Position numbers and translations under genes: made by a program
Shown here: one piece after another, positions 16,373 through 25,370 of the stretch
Layout: every line of letters begins with the position of its first letter
Numbering within the stretch: the first letter of the stretch is position 1
DNA from: an uncultured Caulobacterales bacterium
GTDB taxonomy: Bacteria > Pseudomonadota > Alphaproteobacteria > Caulobacterales > Caulobacteraceae
DNA length: 46,449 nt
Assembly: GCA_903858185.1 (NCBI GenBank)
Contig: CAIOHT010000010.1
Coordinates: 1-46,449 of the forward strand
Direction: 5' to 3'
Notes under the pieces: model-generated
The model's input: the letters and a program-made list of their open reading frames with translations, nothing else
The model's database searches: none
What the model was told of the DNA's origin: nothing

Positions 16373-17852
16373 CGGAGTCCGTTTCCTGTCGCGTGACCCG
16401 GATGGCCTCTTCCAGCGTCGTGGAGCCATCAAGCACGCGGGCCCGACCCGCAGCGGCGAGGTCGCCGGTCGCCTCGGAACCGAGTCGGGCCAACTGGTCC
16501 TCGTCGGCGCCTTCGGCGATCAGACGACGGATTCGGTCGTCGATCCGGATCGCCTCATAGATGCCGACGCGGCCGATATAGCCGGTGTTGTTGCAGGCCG
16601 GGCAGCCGACCGGGCGCCACAGCTGGCGGCCGGGTTCGACGCCGAGCAGCCGCGCCGCGCCGGCGTCGGCCGGCTCCGGGCGACGGCAGTCAGGGCAAAG
16701 ACGCCGGACCAGCCGCTGGGCTACCACCAGCCGAAGGGTCGAGGCTAGCAGGAAGGGCTCGATGCCCATGTCCCGCAGGCGGGTCACGGCGCCGGCCGCG
16801 TCATTGGTGTGGACGGTGGACAGGACCAGGTGACCGGTAAGGCTGGCCTGCACAGCGACCTGGGCCGTCTCGGCGTCCCGGATTTCGCCGACCATAACCA
16901 CATCGGGATCCTGCCGCAGGATCGCGCGCAGGCCCGCGGCGAAGGTCATGCCGACCTTGTTGTTGACCTGGGTCTGGCCCACGCCGTGCACGGCGTACTC
17001 GACCGGATCCTCGATGGTCAGGATGTTGCGGCGATGGTCGTTGAGCAGGCCCAGCCCGGCGTACAGGCTTGTCGTCTTGCCAGAACCGGTCGGTCCGGTG
17101 ACCAGGATGATGCCGTTCGGCTCCCGCAGCGCCGCCTCGAAGGCGGCGTAGACCGGCGCGGACATGCCAAGGTCCTGCAGGCGCAGGCCGGCCTGCTCCT
17201 TGTCCAGGATGCGCATCACGACGCGTTCGCCGGCGCGGGACGGCAGGGTGGATACGCGAACATCGAAGGCGCGGCCGGCCAGGGTCAGTGATATCCGGCC
17301 ATCCTGCGGGACCCGCTTCTCGGCGATATCCAGCCGGGCCATGACCTTCACCCGCGAAACCAGCATCGGCGCGACCCGGCTGGGAAGCGAGAGCACTTCC
17401 TGCAGAAGACCGTCGACGCGGAGTCGCACCAGAAGCGCGGAGTCGTAGGGTTCGATATGCACGTCGGAGGCGCCGCGCCGCACGGCTTCGGCAATGAGTC
17501 CGTTGATCAGGCGGATGATCGGCGCGTCGTCCTGCGGGTCGAGAAGATCCGCCGTCGTCGGCAGTTCATCGAACATGCCGTCGAGCCCCGCCCCGAAATC
17601 CAGTCCACCGACCGGCGGCACCCCCAGGCTCGAGTCAGCATAGATTTCCGAGACCATGCGGTCGAACGAGGCCGAGGGCATGGACTCGACCGCCACCGGC
17701 CGGCCCATGGCGCGTCGGACCTCGATCAGCGCGCGCGGATCCGCCCCTTCGCGGATTCCGACCCGGGGAAGGTCGTCGCCCGCAAGCAGGATGACGCCGT
17801 GTCGCCGGGCGAACGCGTACGGGAAGGCCGGTGCCGGCGACGTGACCGTCAT
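16359..17852 (-). CDS. gspE: Type II secretion system ATPase E
   Basis: A 497-residue hexameric ATPase that powers pseudopilus assembly at the cytoplasmic face. Walker A is GPTGSGKT at 253-260 and the Walker B region VMVGEIRD is at about 319-326. An Asp box (TIEDPVEY) and His box (TGHLVLSTVHTND) are in place. The four-cysteine zinc motif is intact (Cys386/389 and Cys417/420). The N-terminal domain that binds GspL is shorter than in enteric bacteria. The start overlaps gspD by 4 bases. Confidence 0.96.
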   Translation of the reverse strand: MTVTSPAPAFPYAFARRHGVILLAGDDLPRVGIREGADPRALIEVRRAMGRPVAVESMPSASFDRMVSEIYADSSLGVPPVGGLDFGAGLDGMFDELPTTADLLDPQDDAPIIRLINGLIAEAVRRGASDVHIEPYDSALLVRLRVDGLLQEVLSLPSRVAPMLVSRVKVMARLDIAEKRVPQDGRISLTLAGRAFDVRVSTLPSRAGERVVMRILDKEQAGLRLQDLGMSAPVYAAFEAALREPNGIILVTGPTGSGKTTSLYAGLGLLNDHRRNILTIEDPVEYAVHGVGQTQVNNKVGMTFAAGLRAILRQDPDVVMVGEIRDAETAQVAVQASLTGHLVLSTVHTNDAAGAVTRLRDMGIEPFLLASTLRLVVAQRLVRRLCPDCRRPEPADAGAARLLGVEPGRQLWRPVGCPACNNTGYIGRVGIYEAIRIDDRIRRLIAEGADEDQLARLGSEATGDLAAAGRARVLDGSTTLEEAIRVTRQETDSDGGV

Positions 17853-19918
17853 TGCCGTCCGCCTGCCAGACCCTCCTGCGGCGGCGGAAGGGGCGAAGTC
17901 CGGATCGGCGTCGCCGGCGCAGGGGCGACAGGCGCTGCGGCGACCGGCGCCGCGGGCGGCACGGTGCGCAGGTAGTCCCGCACGAGCGCTTCCAGCGCGT
18001 TCGCGCCAGAGCGGTCAACGACGGCCGGGTCGCCACGAATGAAGTCGTAACGCGGCGCCGTGGCCTCCTGGGCGTCCTCGCGATCGCGGATGATGCGTGG
18101 CCGGATGAAAATCATCAGGTTCGTCCGCGTGCCTGTGCGGGCGCGGCTCTTGAACAGGTTCCCGAGGACCGGGATGTCACTCAGTCCCGGCACCGCTTCG
18201 AGAGATGCGCGTTCATTTTCCTCCAGTAGCCCCCCAAGCACGACAATGTCGCCGTCATCGACCAGGACAGTGGTCTCAAGCTCGCGCTTGTTGATGATCA
18301 GCTCGGTTGAACCCTCGGCGACCGGGCCCGCGATGGACGAGACCTCCTGCCGCAGAAACAGTGTGATGCCGCCGCCGGCATTGATCTGGGGTTTGACCTC
18401 AAGCTGGATGCCGACGTTCTGACGCTGGATCGTCCGGAAGGGATTGCTGTTGGCGTTGCCGAGCACTTCGCCGGTGGTGATCGGCACTTCCTGGCCGACC
18501 ACGAACTTGGCCTCTTCGTTGTTCAGCGTCAGCACGGACGGCGTGGAAAGCAGACGTGACGCGCTGTCGCGTCGCACGGCGTTGACGATCATGCCGAAGA
18601 TGGTGCCGTTGTCGAACGTCCCGAGTCCCCCCGTGATCAGGCCGTCCGCACCGAGAAGCGAGGACAGCGCCGCCTCTCTCAGCGCCGCCAGCGTGGTCGA
18701 GTCTTCCGGCAGGCTGTTTTCCCCGGCGATGGCGCCGGCCAGGGCCAGGATGTTGGGCGCGGTATTGGTGTAGTTGGTCACCGCGAAGGGCGCGTCCCCC
18801 TTCCCACCGCCGAGGATGAACTGCACCCCCAGTTCGCGCGCCGCCGTGTCGGAAACCTCGACAACGATGGCCTCGACCAGAACCTGTTCGCGCCGGACAT
18901 CCAGTCGGGTGATGACGTCCGCCAGCATGCGCTGGGTGTCGGGCGGAGCGCTGATGATCAGCGCATTGGCGCCCGGGTAGCGGGCGATGCTGACGCGCAC
19001 GCCGCCTGCGGGCTGAACGGCGGCAGTGGCGCCGGCGGCCTCCGACGCCGGGCGGGCGCTGTCGCTCGCCGCGGCGCTGCTGGCCGGCAGCCCCATGAGC
19101 TGCTGCAGCACCGGCAGCAGCTGCTCGGCGTTGGCGTGCTTCAGGAAGACGACCTTGACGTCGTCCGTGGAGCGGGCGCGCAGGTCGAGGTCGGCGATCA
19201 GCGGCAGCAGCCGGTCAATCGCGTCAGGCTCGCCACGCAGCAGGACGGTGTTGCTGCCGTCTACCGCTACGACCGACACAGGCCCCCGGCCCGGCTTGCC
19301 GTCCGCGCCGGGCAGCGCGGTAAGGCTGGTCAGTACGGCGGCAATCTCGCGCGCCGAGCTGTTGCGGAGCGTCACGGCGCGGGTGCTTGAGCGATCCTGG
19401 TCAAGCTGGACGATCAGGGCGCGGATGCGGCGCACGTTGTCGGAATAGTCCGCGACGACGATTGTGTTGCCGCGAGGATTGGCGATCACCTGGCCCTGGG
19501 GGCCGACCAGCGGTTTCAGGATCTCCGCCGCGGACTGGGCGTCGATACTGCGAAGGCGGAAGACCTGGGTGGTAAATTGTCCGCCGGCCGGCGACGGCTG
19601 CCGCGCGACGTCCGTGGACGGCTCGATACGATAGGCGCCTGAGCCGGTCGGTATGGCGACGTAGTTGTTGGCGCGCAGGGTCGAGAGGAAGATGTCGAAC
19701 AGTTCGGCCCGGTTGAGCGGTCCATTGCTGGTGACCGACACGACGCCCTTCACTCGGGGATCGATGACGAAGGTGTATCCCGTGCTTCGCGAGATATCGA
19801 GGATGAAGGCCCGGATATCGGCGTCCACGACGTTCAGGGTCTGGGCCTGCGCGCGGGCGTGATTGACGGGCGCCGTGGCCAGCGCGGCCAACAGCACGAC
19901 GAACACGAAAAATCTCAC
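17849..19918 (-). CDS. gspD: Type II secretion system secretin D
   Basis: A 689-residue outer-membrane secretin with a signal peptide cut near residue 23 (HARA-QAQ). The N0 domain starts LNVVDADIRAFILDISR, repeated N1-N3 domains follow, and the secretin domain carries the VPGLSDIPVLGNLF signature at 576-589. The tail after about 653 is proline/alanine-rich with no clear S-domain, so the pilotin-binding mode is unknown. It forms the channel through which folded proteins leave the periplasm. The start overlaps gspC by 4 bases. Confidence 0.96.
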   Translation of the reverse strand: MRFFVFVVLLAALATAPVNHARAQAQTLNVVDADIRAFILDISRSTGYTFVIDPRVKGVVSVTSNGPLNRAELFDIFLSTLRANNYVAIPTGSGAYRIEPSTDVARQPSPAGGQFTTQVFRLRSIDAQSAAEILKPLVGPQGQVIANPRGNTIVVADYSDNVRRIRALIVQLDQDRSSTRAVTLRNSSAREIAAVLTSLTALPGADGKPGRGPVSVVAVDGSNTVLLRGEPDAIDRLLPLIADLDLRARSTDDVKVVFLKHANAEQLLPVLQQLMGLPASSAAASDSARPASEAAGATAAVQPAGGVRVSIARYPGANALIISAPPDTQRMLADVITRLDVRREQVLVEAIVVEVSDTAARELGVQFILGGGKGDAPFAVTNYTNTAPNILALAGAIAGENSLPEDSTTLAALREAALSSLLGADGLITGGLGTFDNGTIFGMIVNAVRRDSASRLLSTPSVLTLNNEEAKFVVGQEVPITTGEVLGNANSNPFRTIQRQNVGIQLEVKPQINAGGGITLFLRQEVSSIAGPVAEGSTELIINKRELETTVLVDDGDIVVLGGLLEENERASLEAVPGLSDIPVLGNLFKSRARTGTRTNLMIFIRPRIIRDREDAQEATAPRYDFIRGDPAVVDRSGANALEALVRDYLRTVPPAAPVAAAPVAPAPATPIRTSPLPPPQEGLAGGRQ

Positions 19919-20391
19919 GGTTGGACCATGCTCTGAGGAACACCGCCTTCGGCGGCGGGAAATTGCAGCGTTGTGCGGACACCGCCGCGCGACAGCACGA
20001 CATGGTCCGGGGCGACAGAGACCAGCCGGACGCCCGGCGCCACCTCGTCACCGACCGAAAACGGCGCCTGGGCGCCGTCTGGCGTGCCGATGATCGCTGA
20101 GCCCGAGCCACCGCCGCCCGCGCGAACGCCGTGCAGGCGGAAGGCGCTGGACGTGGCGATTGTCAGGGATTCGGGCGCGGCGCGGAAAAAGGGGTCGAAG
20201 CGCGACAGGATCGCGAGGCTGTCATCGGGGGCCGTGGAGCGGGCCGGGATCAGGGTCGGGGTCGGTGAGGCCAGAATCCAGCCCAGCCGGGCGGTTTGAA
20301 CGGCGAGCAGGGCGACAAGCGCAACCTCGGCCGCGATCCAGAGCGCGCGCCGCGGGTCAATGCCCGCCAAGGAGAGGTTCTGCAGCCTCAC
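19915..20391 (-). CDS. gspC: Type II secretion system protein C (no PDZ domain)
   Basis: A 158-residue inner-membrane protein, first gene of the 12-gene gsp operon. One membrane helix lies at about 16-33, followed by a periplasmic HR domain (FRLHGVRAGGGGSGSAIIG through VVLSRGGVRTTLQF) that contacts the secretin. The C-terminal PDZ or coiled-coil domain of classical GspC is missing, as in several other short forms. A Pho-box-like site lies 77-94 bases upstream. Confidence 0.88.
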   Translation of the reverse strand: MRLQNLSLAGIDPRRALWIAAEVALVALLAVQTARLGWILASPTPTLIPARSTAPDDSLAILSRFDPFFRAAPESLTIATSSAFRLHGVRAGGGGSGSAIIGTPDGAQAPFSVGDEVAPGVRLVSVAPDHVVLSRGGVRTTLQFPAAEGGVPQSMVQP

Positions 20392-20467
20392 GAAAGTCGC
20401 CCCTACGGTCCAGAAAGAAGGCCGTGTTCTGACTAGTCGACGCAGAATTCAGGTTCGTGCCGGTTTC

Positions 20468-20485
20468 GTGACGCAACGATGACAG
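20468..20485 (-). promoter_or_regulatory. Pho-box-like site upstream of gspC
   Basis: On the minus strand the bases read CTGTCAT-CGTT-GCGTCAC. The first half matches the PhoB half-site CTGTCAT at all 7 positions and the second keeps the GTCA core, at the normal 11-base period. It lies 77-94 bases upstream of the gspC ATG and just downstream of a hairpin that follows the TonB receptor gene, the place expected for the gsp promoter. Confidence 0.5.
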
Positions 20486-20502
20486 CGCAGGCGACGTGGA
20501 GG

Positions 20503-20534
20503 CCGGCCATGCGACAAATACGCCGCATGGCCGG
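20503..20534 (-). terminator. Strong hairpin after the TonB-dependent receptor gene
   Basis: CCGGCCATGCG (20503-20513) and CGCATGGCCGG (20524-20534) form a perfect 11-bp stem with a 10-base loop, starting 10 bases past the receptor stop codon. No T run follows, so it may be a rho-dependent end or a 3' stabiliser rather than a classical intrinsic terminator. Confidence 0.5.
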
Positions 20535-20543
20535 GCCAACCGG

Positions 20544-23177
20544 CTAGAACCGGGTCGAAAGGCTGACCGAGAAGCTGCTGCCCAGCTCGTAGGTGTTGTT
20601 GTCCACCCGACCGCCGCCAAGCTCCTGGAACTCCTCATAGTCTTCCTTGAGGAGGTTCCGGGCCTCGATGCCGAAGGTGACGTCCTGATCCCATACCGTA
20701 AAGTCACGGCGATAGGTGAAGTCCAGGATGACGCCCGGCTCCTGGGTCAGGTCGGGGAAGCCCGTTCGGCCGCGGGTGGTGATCCGCTCACTGGCATAGG
20801 AGACCAGGAAGGTCGCCTGTGAGCGGGCGGTATCGTCCTCAAAGCCGAACTGGACGTTCAGCAGATGCTCGGACTGGCCCTGCATGGGGTCGCCGTCGTT
20901 GACGAAATCCACGGCGGGCCGTGCGGAGCCGTCGACGGTGAGCGGGAACACTTCATCTCCCGCTTCGACGATCAGCTCGGACCGGCTGTAGGTGTAGTTG
21001 GCCGCAGCCAGCCAGCGCTTGGCCGAGAACCAGGGCGTGTCCGAGAAGAACTCGAAGTAGGTCTTCACGTCGACTTCGACACCGTACAGCGAAGCCCGCG
21101 GCGCGTTCAGGAAGGTGGTCTGAACGGTGGCACCGACTTCGTTCACGATGGCTTCGACGGGCTTGTCGATGTCCTTGTAGAAGAAGCCCAGCGTCAGATA
21201 CTCGTCGCGGGAGAAGTACCACTCGTAGCGGACGTCGAAGTTGATCAGCTCGCTGTCGACAAGGTTCGGGTTGCCGATGAACAGGCGATCGGTGTCCGGG
21301 TCGAGGTAGGACAGGGGCGCGAGTTCGCGGAACTGCGGGCGGGCGATGGTCTTGGACAGACCGACGCGCAGCTGCATCTCCTCGTAGAAGTTCCAGGTCA
21401 ACGTAGCGGCCGGGAGGATGTACTGGTTCTCCAGCGGGGCCGGCGCGAACGGCACCGGGTCCCCGGCGAAGAGCGCCGTCGGCGTGACACTCTGGATCGC
21501 ATCCTCATAGCGCAGGCCGACCGTGGCCCGGACCAGGGGGATGATCTCGGCGTCAGCCTGGAAATAGACAGCCTTGACCGTAAGCGACGCTTCATAGGCC
21601 GCCGCACCGTCGGATCCGCTGGTTTCCCGGATCATCAGCGCGCCCGGCCCGATGTTGTAGTCGGCGAGCAGGTAGTCGACCCGTTGACGCTGAACCTCGA
21701 TCGGAAGGGCAACGTTCAGGGCCAGGAGGCGGAACTCGCGCTGTTCGGCCGCACGCTCGTTGTCCGACCAGGCGACGCCGCCGCTGAAGATCACGTCACG
21801 CGCGTTCGAGAGCGCCACGGTATAGGCCGCGTCCACGCCGAAGCTCGCGAGTTGGTCCTCGACCTCGCCGAAGCGGGTGTAGTTCTGCTCCTGCGACGCG
21901 TTGTGCAGATACTCGCCGCCAACCAGACGGTAGCGAATGCCCTTCTCGTAAGGAGAGTTGCGCGCCGTCCTGGCAAAGGCGCCGCGCCAGTCGATCTCGA
22001 GATCGCCGAGATCGTGCTCACCCGTCAGCTGGGTGCTGATCAGGCTGCGCTCGAACCACTCGGTGTAGTCGTCGCGCACATCGGCGCCGGTCAGGTCGTT
22101 GTAACCCGAGCGGATGCGGGCTTCCTTGGTCGTGGTGTGGATATAGAGGTTGGTCCAGCTGAAGATGTGATCGCCCATGTCGTAGCCGACGCCGACCAGG
22201 GCGTTGACGACGACGTCGTTCTGGGTCGACCGGAACTCATAGTCCGTGACCGGGGCGATAATGCCGCCGCCGACCTGACCTTCCTGCTGGGTGCCGAACC
22301 GCGAGCGCCAGCTGTTGTCGAAACCGCCGACGATCAGCAGGCCGAGCGTGCCACCGGGGACCTCAAACGAGGTGCCGCCGCTGAGGTCAACGCTGAAGTT
22401 CCCCGGCATCTGATTCTTGATCTGAATCAGGTTCATCGGCGCGTTGACAAAGCTGCTGCCGATGAAGACCAGCTGGTTGTCCGTGAAGTTGACGCCGCTG
22501 GTGATGCGATTGCCGGTCTCGATCGCGGCCTGCAAAGGCTTGGGAAGCTCGCGGGCGCCGTCATCGTAGCCGAGGCCGTCGGTGGCGGACCCGTAGTAGG
22601 TGATCCCTTCCTTGAACGTCGTCTCTGTGTTGCCGCCGAAGCTGGCCGACATGGAGAAGAACGGCTCGTTGGGCACCTTGGTGGTGCGCAGATCGATGAC
22701 GCCACCGCCGAATTCACCGCCGTAGTTCACCGAGTAGGTCTTCTGGACGCTCGTGCCCGCCAGGATATTGCTCGGGAACAGATCCAGCGGAACCACGCGC
22801 TGCAGCGGTTCGGGGCTGGGCAGCGGCGAGCCGTTCAGCAGGGCCGACGAGTAGCGTTCGCCGAGGCCGCGAACGTAGACGAACTTGCCGCTGACGACGC
22901 TCAGGCCGCTCAGGCGGGTGAGCGCTTCAGCCGCAGTGTCGTCGCCCTGGCGCTTCAGGTCCTCGACAGACAGGAAGCTGGCGACTTCGGAGGTTTCCCG
23001 CATCGGCTGCGGGATGTTGACGCCACGGACGATGATTTCTTCGACTTCGGTGGCTTCTTCGGCAGGAGCCGGGGCCGGGACGGGCGTCGGGGCCTGCTGG
23101 GCGACCGCGATCTGCGGCGCGACCAGCGCGGACGTCGCGAGCAACAGACTGCCCAGCGTGGGGGTAAAACTCTTCAT
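20544..23177 (-). CDS. TonB-dependent outer-membrane receptor
   Basis: An 877-residue receptor. A signal peptide (MKSFTPTLGSLLLATSALVA, cut near AVA-QQ at about 28) precedes a TonB-box-like VEEIIVRG, a plug domain with VYVRGLGERY and GGEFGGGVIDLRT, and a long 22-strand-type barrel ending in a terminal Phe (SLSTRF). The start at 23177 is used because the signal peptide begins there; the upstream extension is basic and not signal-like. It follows the surface lipoprotein gene after 68 bases that include a hairpin, so the two are probably co-transcribed. A ligand linked to phosphate is inferred from the lipoprotein, secretion and Pst neighbours; it is not shown by the receptor's own sequence. Confidence 0.9.
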   Translation of the reverse strand: MKSFTPTLGSLLLATSALVAPQIAVAQQAPTPVPAPAPAEEATEVEEIIVRGVNIPQPMRETSEVASFLSVEDLKRQGDDTAAEALTRLSGLSVVSGKFVYVRGLGERYSSALLNGSPLPSPEPLQRVVPLDLFPSNILAGTSVQKTYSVNYGGEFGGGVIDLRTTKVPNEPFFSMSASFGGNTETTFKEGITYYGSATDGLGYDDGARELPKPLQAAIETGNRITSGVNFTDNQLVFIGSSFVNAPMNLIQIKNQMPGNFSVDLSGGTSFEVPGGTLGLLIVGGFDNSWRSRFGTQQEGQVGGGIIAPVTDYEFRSTQNDVVVNALVGVGYDMGDHIFSWTNLYIHTTTKEARIRSGYNDLTGADVRDDYTEWFERSLISTQLTGEHDLGDLEIDWRGAFARTARNSPYEKGIRYRLVGGEYLHNASQEQNYTRFGEVEDQLASFGVDAAYTVALSNARDVIFSGGVAWSDNERAAEQREFRLLALNVALPIEVQRQRVDYLLADYNIGPGALMIRETSGSDGAAAYEASLTVKAVYFQADAEIIPLVRATVGLRYEDAIQSVTPTALFAGDPVPFAPAPLENQYILPAATLTWNFYEEMQLRVGLSKTIARPQFRELAPLSYLDPDTDRLFIGNPNLVDSELINFDVRYEWYFSRDEYLTLGFFYKDIDKPVEAIVNEVGATVQTTFLNAPRASLYGVEVDVKTYFEFFSDTPWFSAKRWLAAANYTYSRSELIVEAGDEVFPLTVDGSARPAVDFVNDGDPMQGQSEHLLNVQFGFEDDTARSQATFLVSYASERITTRGRTGFPDLTQEPGVILDFTYRRDFTVWDQDVTFGIEARNLLKEDYEEFQELGGGRVDNNTYELGSSFSVSLSTRF

Positions 23178-23208
23178 GGCGGACCTTGTCGCTTGCAACG
23201 GGATAGGA

Positions 23209-23238
23209 GACGGGCGGCGACCTGTGCCGCCGCCCGTC
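23209..23238 (-). terminator. Intercistronic hairpin between lipoprotein and receptor genes
   Basis: GACGGGCGGC (23209-23218) and GCCGCCCGTC (23229-23238) make a perfect 10-bp stem with a 10-base loop, 8 bases past the lipoprotein stop and 32 bases before the receptor start. No T run follows, so partial termination or RNA stabilisation, giving more lipoprotein than receptor, is more likely than a full stop. Confidence 0.5.
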
Positions 23239-23245
23239 AAGTCAC

Positions 23246-24736
23246 TCAGCAGGTGGAGCCGGCGGCGAGACCGCAGGTCCAGCCCTGCCACCAGGTGTCA
23301 GCGGAATCCCGCACGCCGCCGATGTAGGTCGGCAGGGCGAAGAAGGTGCTGAGGGCGGTCGGGCTGGTCACCGTCACGGCGGCTTCGTTGGCGCCGTTGA
23401 TGAAGGTGCTCGTCAGGGTCGAGGTGCCGGCGGGAACGTTGCTGGCGTTGGTGAAGATCGGCGATTCGTCGTCCGCGTCCGTATCGAACGGATTGGCGCA
23501 GCCGCTGAAGAACACCGAGCGGAAGGTGCCGTTGGTGTTGCCGGTAACGGGCGCCGCCGGGAGGAAGTCGATGTCCAGGCAGGCGGGGTTGCTCGGGGCC
23601 GTCGGGGCGTTGCGGACGATGCTGTTGTACAGGTCCACGTTGGTGCCGGAGTTGAACACCATGCCGACGTTGATGCCGCGACCCACGAACGTGATGTTCG
23701 AGAACTGCGGGCGGCTGCGGGGATTGCCGGAGGCGTTCGCGGCGTAGCTGGCCTCGATCATCTTGTCGCCGCCGTTGGGCCGCTGGACCACGATTCCGTA
23801 CTGGATCGCGCCAAGGAAACCCTGGTCGGTGTCGAAGCTGTCGTCGTCGTTGCCGGTGGCGACCAGATACTTCGCGTTCACGCGGCCGCCGAACCATTCA
23901 AAGCCGTCATCCGAGCTGTTGTGGACCTGGACGTACTCGATGGTCGTACCCGAACCGAGACCGGCGAGCGTGATGCCGTTCAGCTCCTGGTCGGGGAGGA
24001 CCTGGAAGCCCGAGTGCTGGACACGGACGTAGCGCAGGACGCCAGAGTTATCCGAGTTGCCGTTGCCGCCGTAGAACGCGCTGGTGCCCTCGACGATGGC
24101 TTCACAGCTGGGGCTGCCGTAGGCGGTAGCGCCCGGGCAGTTGGCGATGTTGGCGCGTCCGAGCAGGACGATGCCGCCCCACTGGCCGATCGAGTCGACC
24201 CCGGTCGTGCCGAGCACGCTCTGGCGGCTGGTGAAGACGATCGGCTGGGTCGACGTGCCCTGGGCGAAGATCTGCGAGCCGCGGTTGACCACGATGTAAT
24301 CGAGGCCGGCCGAGCCGTAGACGCGCACGCCCGGCTCAACGGTCAGGATGCCCTGCAGGGCGCCGGGGATCGGGGTCGTGACGTTGCCGCCACGGTCCTG
24401 GCCGACGTCGACGCGGCCGCTGATCGAATAGATGGTGCCGGTACGCAGCGGCAGGACGAGGTTGCCGGTGACCAGGGGCGGGAGTTGGCAGACGCGCAGT
24501 TCGCCGCCGACTGCGGCGGTGATCGTGCCGACGTTGGCCAGACCGGTCGGGCAATCGGCCGCCGGGCCGGTACCGCCGCCGCCACCGCCGCCGCCGCCGC
24601 CACCGCCACCGCCACCGCCACCGGTGAAGCCGCCTTCACCCGGCGAGGCGACGCCGTCGGCGCCTCCGCAAGCCGCCAACGCCAGAGTGGCGGTCATCGC
24701 CAGTCCAAGCACGCTAAATTTCTTCAGGCCGGTCAT
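23246..24736 (-). CDS. ElpS-like surface lipoprotein with glycine linker and beta-helix-type repeats
   Basis: A 496-residue predicted lipoprotein. The signal is short and ends in a clean lipobox, LAAC with lipidated Cys23; Gly follows, so outer-membrane sorting is expected. After about 15 residues comes a run of 17 glycines, then a repetitive domain rich in Asn, Gly and Ser with blocks such as VRVQHSG and VQVHNSSDDGFEWFGG, like right-handed beta-helix proteins. The start at 24736 has GGAG at proper spacing. In Caulobacter crescentus the phosphate-starvation lipoprotein ElpS is encoded beside a 12-gene type II system that is needed for its release; this gene has the same setting, with a Pho-box-like site 123 bases upstream. 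Orthology rests on that context and protein type. Confidence 0.75.
   Translation of the reverse strand: MTGLKKFSVLGLAMTATLALAACGGADGVASPGEGGFTGGGGGGGGGGGGGGGGGTGPAADCPTGLANVGTITAAVGGELRVCQLPPLVTGNLVLPLRTGTIYSISGRVDVGQDRGGNVTTPIPGALQGILTVEPGVRVYGSAGLDYIVVNRGSQIFAQGTSTQPIVFTSRQSVLGTTGVDSIGQWGGIVLLGRANIANCPGATAYGSPSCEAIVEGTSAFYGGNGNSDNSGVLRYVRVQHSGFQVLPDQELNGITLAGLGSGTTIEYVQVHNSSDDGFEWFGGRVNAKYLVATGNDDDSFDTDQGFLGAIQYGIVVQRPNGGDKMIEASYAANASGNPRSRPQFSNITFVGRGINVGMVFNSGTNVDLYNSIVRNAPTAPSNPACLDIDFLPAAPVTGNTNGTFRSVFFSGCANPFDTDADDESPIFTNASNVPAGTSTLTSTFINGANEAAVTVTSPTALSTFFALPTYIGGVRDSADTWWQGWTCGLAAGSTC
24572..24622 (-). repeat. Trinucleotide tract coding 17 consecutive glycines
   Basis: Seventeen in-frame GGC/GGT codons form a 51-base microsatellite inside the surface lipoprotein gene, just after the lipid anchor. 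GGC and GGT alternate irregularly. Slippage in steps of three would change linker length without breaking the frame. Confidence 0.85.
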
Positions 24737-24858
24737 CCCAGTCTCCACCATCGCAGTCGACATGACGCGGGCGAAGCCAGGCGATGACCATTTTGGCCTC
24801 ACCGATTGCTGGCGCCCCGCTCTCGCCGGAATTGATAGGGTCCGATCACAACGGAACG

Positions 24859-24876
24859 CCGACAGGTCTGTGACAA
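24859..24876 (-). promoter_or_regulatory. Pho-box-like site upstream of the surface lipoprotein gene
   Basis: On the minus strand the bases read TTGTCAC-AGAC-CTGTCGG: two half-sites at the 11-base period of PhoB sites, each matching CTGTCAT at 5 of 7 positions. It lies 123 bases upstream of the lipoprotein ATG. The place and the gene's likely role in phosphate starvation support it; two mismatches per half-site keep confidence moderate. Confidence 0.45.
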
Positions 24877-24977
24877 CTATGCGAACCAAGGGCGCACGCC
24901 GGGCCGGCTAAAGATCCCGGATAAATCTGAAGGAGGAGGCGGGCGTCCGGCCCCTGGCGCGCGACGGCGTCATGACG

Positions 24978-25370
24978 TCAGCCGCGACGGGTTCGGACTG
25001 CTGGCCCCTCGCGGCGGGTAACGCCGGTGACCTCGCACAGGAGGCCGGTCAACGGTAACAGGGCGAGCGGGTCCAGCGCGTAGGATGTTCGCGGGCGCTG
25101 CACCTTCCCCACGATGATCCCGGCGTCTCGCAGGATGCGGAGATGCTCCGCGACCGTCGACTGGGCCAGGCCGATCCGGTCGACGATCTCGCCGCCGTGA
25201 CACTCGCCCCTCAACTGGAGCAGCCTGACAATTCCGATGCGGGCCGGGTGACCGAGGGCCTTGGCCAGGAGGGCGATTCCTTCCTGCTCCGCTTCGACCT
25301 GCACAGACCGCGCCGCCGGGCCAACAGCGGTTCGTCCAGCAGTGACGGGCAGGAGGTCGCGGCTAACCAA
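24978..25370 (-). CDS. ArsR family winged-helix regulator
   Basis: A 108-130-residue DNA-binding protein. The ArsR-type winged helix is clear: [18 protein letters not shown], then [28 protein letters not shown] as the recognition helix-turn-helix, then the wing. The metal-binding ELCVCDL motif is absent; only one Cys (GECHGG) lies there, so it probably does not sense arsenic in the classical way. The longest frame starts with TTG at 25370 and overlaps the pstB stop; a GTG at 25304 gives the usual ArsR length, so the start is uncertain. It occupies the place where phoU or phoB usually follows pstB. Target and signal are unknown. Confidence 0.85.
   Translation of the reverse strand: MVSRDLLPVTAGRTAVGPAARSVQVEAEQEGIALLAKALGHPARIGIVRLLQLRGECHGGEIVDRIGLAQSTVAEHLRILRDAGIIVGKVQRPRTSYALDPLALLPLTGLLCEVTGVTRREGPAVRTRRG

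Noticed and set aside
20865..23327. Long plus-strand open frame (about 820 codons) across the TonB receptor gene
   Set aside because: It is the antisense of a clear TonB-dependent receptor; its product is rich in Arg, Val, Gly and His with no family features.
24573..24622. The CCG/CCA tract as a CRISPR-like or non-coding repeat
   Set aside because: It is an in-frame glycine codon run inside a coding gene, without spacers.
24764..24889. Longer start of the surface lipoprotein
   Set aside because: It would bury the signal peptide and lipobox behind a basic stretch; the ATG at 24736 puts Cys23 in a normal lipoprotein signal.
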